Below, one piece after another: positions 57,032 through 64,000 of a DNA stretch of 64,000 nt. This DNA comes from Ypsolopha sequella. Its lineage: Eukaryota > Arthropoda > Insecta > Lepidoptera > Ypsolophidae. The translations under genes and the position numbers were made by a program. The notes beneath the pieces were generated by a model. That model was not told where the DNA came from, made no database searches, and was given only the letters and a program-made list of their open reading frames with translations. Numbering within the stretch: position 1 is the stretch's first letter; each line of letters begins with the position of its first letter. Location: the NCBI GenBank assembly GCA_934047225.1, contig CAKOHE010000088.1:1-64000 (forward strand). Reading direction: 5' to 3'.

Positions 57032-60016
57032 TCAGACGACTGGGTTGCCGCCCGTGCCACCATTCAGCATGGCGTCAGCCACTGACGTGTCTCGGTTCCT
57101 CCAGGCCATTTTAAGGTTGTACTCTTTGATCGTGCCGGTCTCAGCTGCCAGGGCGTTCCTTATTAGCCGAACTATGGCATCGTTTTTTCGGCAAGCCGTA
57201 TAGTAAACACAGCTGCCGGTATGCCTTGACACCGCCACGACTGCGTGATGGATGCTGCTGTGCAACTGCTGGGTGACTTTCGCAGTTCTTATGATCACCA
57301 CTCTCTCCCACGTGAGTCCCTGAGCCTCGTGGATTGTGTGGATACGCGACCCTTGTTGCTTGCCGTAACCCAGGCCTTCTAGGAAGTGTTTTTCGGCCTG
57401 GGTGTGAACAAGGTAGAGGGTGTTATGCTCGTTTCTTGGAGGTCGCGTATCTTCGTAGGATTCCAGAGTCAAGGACCGTGTTTGAGCCTTGGACGAGTAT
57501 ATGCCACTGTAGATCTCCCTTAGGGCATATGCGACGTCCATGGGGTTTCGATGTGTGCACAGCAGTTGTTTTGTTATGCAACCAAACAGACTGGGACTGA
57601 GGTACCTCATCGGGAAAAGGTTTTCTCTGTCGATGAAAGGGACCTGGTTTTGGTCACCCAGGAGCAAGATTTTGCTGACGCCGACTATCCGGGTTGCTAA
57701 TACAATGGCTCCAAAATGGCTCATGAGAGCCTCGTCGACTATAAGCCGACGGAAGCTCCCGCCCTCGCGAATGCCGTTTACCAGCAATGAGGCCATCGTG
57801 CGCACCCTGAATTTTGCGGTTCTGCCGAGCTTGCCCTCCAGTTTTTGGCGGAGGTCTCTTGCTCCTTCTAGCGTGGGCGTCGTTACCAGGTCCGTTTCAC
57901 GGTCAAAGTTGTTGACTACCCAGGTCGTTTTTCCGCAACCTGGGACCCCGTTTACCCATTCCATTTCTGGTGTCAGCATTTGTGCTACGGCTTCGGTGGG
58001 TTCAGAATCCCCTAGCAGTTTATTTGCTATTTTTAGGATTCTGTCCTCCAGCATTATCCGTGTGCACTTGGCGACGACCACGATGGGGTCATCCGCTGAG
58101 GTGGTGAAGACAGGTTTCCCCATCCGGTTTGACTCGTTTTCATCCAACTCCACAAAACCACCGGTGCCATTGTACGCGGCCATGTATTCCCCCGCCATTG
58201 TTCCCCCCAACACTTGGAGGGTAGCGTTGTTGTACACCGCCGCTTCGCACTCCTCGAGTTTGGACTGTAGCAATTGCTCGTTCCCCCGACGATAGGCTAG
58301 GAGGATCGTTCGGCATGTTTCTTGTTTAGAAACAACTGTGCCTTTGAGCATCGCTACGTACTCCAGGAGCGCGTTGGACAAGTGGTCTGATGGAGTGGTG
58401 GGTGTGACGAGTTCCGGTAGAGCAACCAGACCCCTGTCGGATTTTGATGGGTTTGTTCGGGGTATTCCTGAGACTGTCCCCGATGAGGTTGTGGGTCTGG
58501 GGGGTGTGAGTGTGTCCGTGTGTCTTTTTATTCTAGACGAGATGTTGGTGAAACAACCGACCGCTGCTCTGGTCATGGTTGACAGCACTCCCTCCGACTC
58601 CTCTCGGCGAGGGGGCGGCTGTCTCTCACCTGCGATCTTTTCTTGCAGCCTCTCTGAACCGCTTAGTTCTGGAGTCGCTATTGGGTGGCCCCAGCTGTCG
58701 ATGGGGGTGGAGGATTCGCCGAGACGATACGGTTTCAGATGACTGAGGTTTTGGCCTCTGTCTTCGTAAACCACCATCTCGTGTTTACTCGAGGCTCTGA
58801 TGATCCCCGAGTAATCTTCCACTTCGGCTTTAAGGTAGGCCACTACCATAGCGTCCACGCTGATTTTCTTAGCAGGTCCGTCGATGGCTGCTAGGCTGGA
58901 AAGCATCGAACTCGCCTCAGCGAATTCTGAAACGTCGTCGCCGGCCACAAATAGCGCGATAACTTTGTTCTTAGTTCGCACTATTCGGCAGCGATGACCT
59001 GCCACGGTGGCATCCCCGAGCGCCTCGAATACTTTCCGCCTTATGGTTGCCTTGAAGTTGCTCCCCTTTAAGAGGAGAGCAAGGCCAGGTGAGATGTTGA
59101 CAACTTTCTTTCCCCATATTCTGCAGAAGCAGATACCGAGTCTCTCGGTGCTGTCATCCATGAACGTCGCTACTCCTTTGAGTCTTATGCCCGGTGTACC
59201 TGCCTCACTGGACTTCAGAAGCTGGTACTCCACTGGCATTGAGCAGCTAGTTGTTGGCTGTTGTGTCTGCGATGGTGTTTGTGTGTTGTTATCTGGTTGA
59301 GGGTGAGGTGTGTTGGTTAGGTCTGTGGACGAGTTCCTCTTAGCCGCTATCCGTATGACGGATTCTGCGAATGCAAGGAAGAGCGTTCTGCTGTCTTTGT
59401 CTGCGATGATGTTCCGCAGTTCGGCTTTTTCCAGCTTGATGTTTAGCCGGTACTCTAATTCCATTCGGGCAGCCGCGAAACGAGGGCAGTCCAGTAAAAG
59501 ATGCCATACTGACTCGCTAGTGTCGGGGTCGCACTCACAACCGGGGCTGCTTTTCAGCTTGAACCGGTGTAAGTACTCCGCCATGCCCCCGTGTCCTGTC
59601 AAGGCTTGCACTTGACGGTGCGTCATTTTGGTTTCACGGACTGTGCGGAACGCAACATTTACGTCCGGGAAGAAAACCTTCGTGACGGCACCAGTGCTGG
59701 AGGAGCTATACCTGTCTTGCCATCTGCGTATAGTTTCCTCTCTGATCTTTCTCTTGACGTGTGACACGGGAACTTCACTGTAGTCTGGGGCATCGCTTGA
59801 CTGCAAGGCCGCTTGTTTGGCCAGTTCGTCTGCTCTTTCGTTTCCGGCCGTGCCCACATGCGCCCTGAGCCAGAAGAGCCGCACCTGCCGACCCTGTGCT
59901 CTGATTTCCGCTACGCACTCTTTGATGTTCTTGGTAAGGGGATGTGTTGACTTGGGATTTTCCAGCAGTTCTAGTGACGATCTTGAGTCACTCAAGATGT
60001 TGATTCGGTCACTGGT
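57032..60016 (-). pseudogene. K: truncated RNase H - novel domain - SF1 helicase ORF (about 994 aa, no start)
   Basis: Open from the truncation point (TSDRINILSDSRSSLELL, within RNase H) to the stop at 57032. It keeps GNERADELAK, the CECDP...H...C finger, a T/Q/P-rich linker, GTPGIRLKGVATFMD, ISPGLALLLKG, motif I NGVPGCGKTTW, VDEALMSHFG, LLGDQNQVPFIDR, CTHRNPMDVAYAL, TIHEAQGLTW and VAVSRHTGSCVYY. EN, RT and half of RNase H are gone, so it cannot move, yet the helicase frame has no lesion. An internal ATG could in principle yield helicase alone; nothing shows that it does. Confidence 0.9.
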
Positions 60017-60166
60017 TAGGTTAGGTTAGGTTAGGTTAGGTTAGGTTAGGTTAGGTTAGGTTAGGTTAGGTTAGGTTAGGTTAGGTTAGGTTAGGTTAGG
60101 TTAGGTTAGGTTAGGTTAGGTTAGGTTAGGTTAGGTTAGGTTAGGTTAGGTTAGGTTAGGTTAGGT
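60017..60166 (+). repeat. (TTAGG)n, 30 units, longest array in the window
   Basis: 150 bp of perfect pentamers between K's truncation point and L's poly(T). Confidence 0.97.
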
Positions 60167-60184
60167 TTTTTTTTTTTTTTTTTT

Positions 60185-60716
60185 AATAAAACGCAAGTGC
60201 TATGGACATTGATCGCCATACCTTTTTTAGTCATGTTTAATTTGTTTTATTTTGTTCTTTACTTCTCCTTTTCGCTCCTTACATAAAATATATTACTTTT
60301 TAGGTGATATAAAATTTTTTGTGAATTAAGTTGTTACAATTGAGATTAAATTGACCCTTACTTATAACTAGTTACAAATATAAATAAATCTATGATATTT
60401 TTTTTATTTTTTTTTTTTTATTTTTATTTTTTTTTTTTTTTAGTTGTTAATGTCATTATTATTATTATGATGACTATTTTTTTTTTTTTTTTTAGTATAT
60501 ATATATATATATATATTTTTTTTTTTTTATTTTTTTTTATGAATATTAAATATTATACTACTACACGATACATATTTTATTTTTACAATAAGTTGTTACT
60601 ACAATTATACAAAATTTTAATTAATATGGATATGAAAATTTTACAATTATGAAATTACAAATACTACAAACAAACACCTTTATTGTGAGGAGGTGGGACG
60701 CACAACTTTACCCGGC
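60185..60716 (-). other. 3' UTR of copy L
   Basis: Same as G's 3' UTR apart from an enlarged T-rich/TA tract at about 60394-60540 that holds an extra ATTATTATTATTATGATGAC patch. Confidence 0.65.
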
Positions 60717-63636
60717 TCAGACGACTGGGGTGCCGCCCGTGCCGCCACTCAGCATGGCGTCAGCCACTGACGTGTCTCGGTTCCTCCAGGCCATTTTTAA
60801 ATTATACTCTTTGATCGTGCCGGTCTCAGCTGCCAGGGCGTTCATTATTAGCCGAACTATGGCATCGTTCTTTCGGCGAGCCGTGTAATACACACAGCTG
60901 CCGGTATGCCTTGACACCGCCACGACCGCGTGATGGATGCTGCTGTGCAACTGCTGGGTGACTTTCGCAGTTCTTATGATCACCACTCTCTCCCACGTAA
61001 GTCCTTGAGCCTCGTGGATTGTGTGGATACGCGACCCTTGTTGCTTACCATAACCCAGACCTTCTAGGAAGGCTTTTTCGGCCTGGGTGTGTACAAGGTA
61101 GAGCGTGTTATGCTCGTTTCTTGGAGGTCGCGTCTTTTCGTAGGATTCCAGAGTCAAGGACCGTGTTTGAGCCTTGGACGAGTATATGCCACTGTAGATC
61201 TCCCTTAGGGCATATGCTACGTCCATGGGGTTTCGGTGTGTGCACAGCAGTTGTTTTGTTATGCTACCAAAAATACTGGGACTAAGGTACCTCATCGGGA
61301 AGAGGTTTTCTCTGTCAATGAAAGGGACCTGGTTTTGGTCACCCAGGAGCAAGATTTTGCTGGCGCCGACTATCCTGGTTGCTAACACGATGGCTCCAAA
61401 ATGGCTCATGAGAGCCTCATCGACTATAAGCCGACGGAAGCTCTCGCCCTCGCGAATGCCTTTTACTAGCAATGAGGCCATCGTGCGCACCCTGAATTTT
61501 GCAGTTCTGCCAAGCTTGTCCTCCAGCTTTTGACGGAGGTCTCTCGCTCCTTCTAGGGTGGACGTTGTTACCAGGTCCGTTTCATTGTCAAAGTTGTTGA
61601 CTACCCAGGTTGTTTTTCCACTACCTGGGACCCCCGTTTACCCATTCCATTTCTGGTGTCAGCATTTGTACAGCGGCTTCGGTGGGTTCAGAATCCCCTA
61701 GCAGTTTGTTTGCTGTTGTTAAGATTCTGTCCTCCAGCATTATCCGTGTACACTTGGCGACAACCACAATGGGGTCATCCACTGGGGTGGTGAAAACTGG
61801 TTTCCCCATCCGGTTTGACTCATTTTCATCCAGTTCCACAAAACCACTGGTGCCATTGAACGCGGCCATGTACTCCCCCGCCATTGTTCCCCCCAATACT
61901 TGGAAGGTAGCGTTGTTGTACACCGCCGCGTCGCACTCCTCGAGTTTGGAATGTAACAATTGCTCGTTCCCCCGACGATAGGCTCGGAGGATCGTTCGGC
62001 ATGTTTCTTGTTTAGAAACAACTGTGCCTTTGAGCATCGCTACGTACTCCAGGAGTGCATTGGACAAGTGGTCCGATGGAGTGGTGGGTGTAACGAGTTC
62101 CGGTCGGGCAACCAGGCCCCTGTAGGATTTTGATGGGTTTGTTCGGGTTATTCCTGAGACTGTCCCTGATGAGGTTGTGGGTCTGGGGGGTGTGAGTGTG
62201 TCCGAGTGTTTCTTTATTCGTGATGCAATGTTCGTGAAGCAACCGACTGCTGCTCTGGTCATGGTTGACAACACTCCTTCCGACTCCTTTTGGCGAGGGG
62301 GCGGCTGTCTCTCACCTGCGATTTTTTCTTGCAGCCTTTCTGAACCGCTAAGTTCTGGACTTGCTATTGGGTAGCCCCAGCTGTCGGTGGGGGTGGAAGA
62401 TTCATCGAGACGGTACGGTCTTAGATAACTGAGGTTTTGGCCTCTGTCCTCGTAAACCACCATCTCGTGTTTACTCGAGGCTCTGAGGATCCCCGAGTAA
62501 TCTTCCACTTCGGCTTTTAAGTAGGCCACTACCATAGCATCCACGCTGATTTTCTTAGCAGGTCCGTCAATAGCTGCTAGGCTGGAAAGCATCGAACTCG
62601 CCTGGGCGAATTCTGAAACGTCGTCGCCGGCCACGAATAGCGCGATGATTTTATTCTTGGTTCGCAATATTCGGCAGCGATGACCTGCCACGGTGGCGTC
62701 CCCGAGCGCCTCGAATGCTTTCCGCCTCATGGTTGCCTTGAAATTGCTCCCCTTTAGGAGGAGAGCAAGGCCAGGTGAGATGGTGACAAATTTATTTCCC
62801 CTTATTCTGCAAAAGCAGATACCGAGTCTCTCGGTGCTGTCATCCATGAACGTTGCTACTCCTTTGAGTCTTATGCCCGGAGTACCTGCCTCACTGAACT
62901 TCAGAAGCTGATACTCCGCTGGCATTGAGCAGCTTGTTGTCGGTTGCTGTGTCTGTGTTGGTGTTGGTGTTGGTGTGCTGGTGTTTGTTTGTGGGTGAGG
63001 TATGTCGGTGATGTCTGTGGACGAGTTCCTCTTAGCCGCTGTCCGTATAACGGATTCTACGAATGCAAGGAAGAGCGTTCTGTTGTCTTTGTCTGCGAGG
63101 ATGTTCCGCAGTTCGGCTTTTTCCAGCTTCATGTTTAGCCGGTACTCTAACTCCATTCGGGCAACCGCGAAACGAGGGCAGTCTAGTAAAAGATGCCATA
63201 CTGACTCACTAGTGTCGGGGTCGCACTCACAACCGGGGCTGCTTTTCAGCTTGAAACCGATGCAAGTACTCCGCCATACCCCCGTGTCCTGTCAAGGCTT
63301 GCACTTGACGGGTGCGTCATTTTGGTTTCTCGGACTATGCGGAATGCATCATTTACGTCCGGGAAGAATACCTTCGTGACGGCACCAGTGCTGGAGGAGC
63401 TGTACCTGTCTTGCCATCTGCGTACAGTCTCCTCTCTGACCTTTCTTTTGACGTGTGACACGGGAACTTCACTGTAGTCTGGGGCATCACTTGACTGCAA
63501 AGCCGCTTGTTTGGCCAGTTCGTCTGCTCTTTCGTTTCCGGCTGTGCCCACATGCGCCCTGAGCCAGAAGAGCCGCACCTGCCGACCCTGTGCTCTGATT
63601 TCCGCTACGCACTCTTTGATGTTCCTGGTAAGGGGA
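60717..63636 (-). pseudogene. L: truncated RNase H - novel domain - SF1 helicase, three frameshifts
   Basis: Compared with G, one extra C in ACCCCG near 61630 breaks the frame at the Walker A motif, one extra A in GAAACCG near 63255 and one extra G in GACGGGTG near 63310 break it near the finger. Between the lesions the protein matches G at nearly every residue (GTPGIRLKGVATFMD, VDEALMSHFG, LLGDQNQVPFIDR, TIHEAQGLTW). The last stretch (63246-63636) holds RNase H ending in GNERADELAK and RAHVGT. All three changes lengthen a homopolymer by one, so sequencing error is a real alternative to decay. Confidence 0.88.
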
Positions 63637-63695
63637 AGTTAAGTTAAGTTAAGTTGATACTCATCTTATTCTAAGTAAATAAAATCCCCATCAAT
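63637..63695 (+). other. Inverted G-type 5' UTR end at the L junction, with AAGTT repeats
   Basis: TTAAGTT-type pentamers (four AAGTT versus two in G), then GATACTCATCTTATTC as in the reverse complement of G near 45300-45325. It marks the breakpoint between L on - and the inverted segment on +. Confidence 0.8.
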
Positions 63696-64000
63696 ATGTC
63701 CAACATCCCGAAAAACCCCAGAACCTCAGTCGCCAAGTCATCTACGACTGGGGTGCCCCCTCTGCGGCCACAACGTCCGCTCCGGGAAAGACTCCTCAGA
63801 AATAGCCTCAAGTCCGGTTCCGACGGGGAGTCGGTCTCATCAGCTTCGGAGCGCAGAGCGGCTGCATCGGCCCCTGACACCTTCCACGCCGCACTATCAC
63901 CACCTTGGCCAGTCGACTCGGACGAAGACTCTTTGTCGGAGTCGATTGACCGAAGGGATAGCTTTGTAGCCACCACAAACAGGGACCTCAGGAGTGGGGT
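63696..64000 (+). CDS. Partial TRAS-like ORF1 (G-type) in inverted orientation, cut by the window edge
   Basis: It opens at the ATG at 63696 (MSNIPKNPRTSVAKS) and stays open to the end of the window, about 101 residues that differ from the N-terminus of G ORF1 at only a few positions (for example SERRAAAS versus SERRVAAS). The acidic DSDEDSLSES stretch is present. It lies on +, opposite to every other TRAS-like element in the window. Whether it is a short inverted piece or the front of a larger element cannot be seen here. Confidence 0.85.
   Translation, partial: MSNIPKNPRTSVAKSSTTGVPPLRPQRPLRERLLRNSLKSGSDGESVSSASERRAAASAPDTFHAALSPPWPVDSDEDSLSESIDRRDSFVATTNRDLRSG

Larger units (their letters stand above)
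56539..60016 (-). mobile_element. Copy K: 5'-truncated G-type helicase element
   Basis: Poly(T) (56539-56568), 3' UTR, then an open frame covering part of RNase H, the finger, the novel domain and the helicase. It is cut off inside RNase H at about 60016, directly against TTAGG. It is similar to but distinct from G (for example a different linker and 3' UTR), so it comes from another master copy. Confidence 0.92.
60167..63636 (-). mobile_element. Copy L: 5'-truncated G-type helicase element, nearly identical to G, joined to an inverted segment
   Basis: Poly(T) (60167-60184), then 3' UTR and coding sequence almost identical to G up to CTGGTAAGGGGA at about 63636 inside RNase H. There the sequence switches to the opposite strand of the same family's 5' UTR. 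Three single-base insertions relative to G break the frame. Confidence 0.9.

Noticed and set aside
60017..60166. CRISPR or other spacer-bearing repeat array
   Set aside because: Uninterrupted TTAGG pentamers with no spacers.

Overview
The window is a eukaryotic chromosome end, almost certainly from an insect or another arthropod with TTAGG telomeres. I see no host gene, tRNA, rRNA, operon or bacterial signal. Nine short (TTAGG)n arrays all read TTAGG on the + strand, so the chromosome terminus should lie to the right. Between the arrays sit non-LTR retrotransposons joined precisely to the repeat. The species cannot be fixed from the sequence. Lepidoptera are a reasonable guess because telomeric SART and TRAS elements were first described there.

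Two guilds share the telomere and sort by strand. SART-like elements lie on + (A 1153-6970, B 6994-12444, C 46510-56526). They carry a gag-like ORF1 with three zinc knuckles and an ORF2 with APE-type endonuclease (EN) and reverse transcriptase (RT), and end in poly(A) followed by GGTTAGG. TRAS-like elements lie on - (D 12467-17666, E 17732-25836, F 25843-36658, G 36690-46006, H 46007-46439, K 56539-60016, L 60167-63636). They begin at ACTGGG|TTAGG as read on +, end in a poly(T) block, and carry ORF1 plus an ORF2 with EN, RT and RNase H.

The standout is in the TRAS-like guild: F, G, K and L also encode a superfamily-1 helicase of the type found in positive-strand RNA viruses. In F it is a separate third ORF (26495-28702). 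In G it is fused in frame behind RNase H, giving an ORF of about 2,000 codons (37231-43257). A conserved N-terminal domain I do not recognise precedes the helicase in both. F and G have every ORF open and could be mobile. D and E lack the helicase.

Region by region: 1-1080, decayed 3' end of a CR1/Jockey-type element. 1081-12466, SART A (endonuclease frameshift) and SART B (5'-truncated but coding-complete). 12467-17731, D, which has lost ORF1 and EN by internal deletion. 17732-25842, E, with ORF1 frameshifted and ORF2 intact. 25843-36689, F, three intact ORFs. 36690-46447, G, intact, with the 433-bp fragment H inserted at its 5' junction. 46448-56538, C, whose ORF1 is split by another non-LTR element, J (48105-51907). 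56539-60166, K, 5'-truncated, followed by the longest TTAGG array. 60167-64000, L, 5'-truncated and frameshifted, joined head-to-head to an inverted copy of a G-type 5' end that runs off the window.

How the parts would work together: ORF1 proteins coat the RNA; the ORF2 endonuclease nicks a TTAGG/CCTAA strand; RT copies from the 3' UTR and poly(A), using 3' UTR structures several of which show compensatory changes between copies. The helicase's job is unknown. Unwinding structured template RNA or the RNA:DNA hybrid is an inference.
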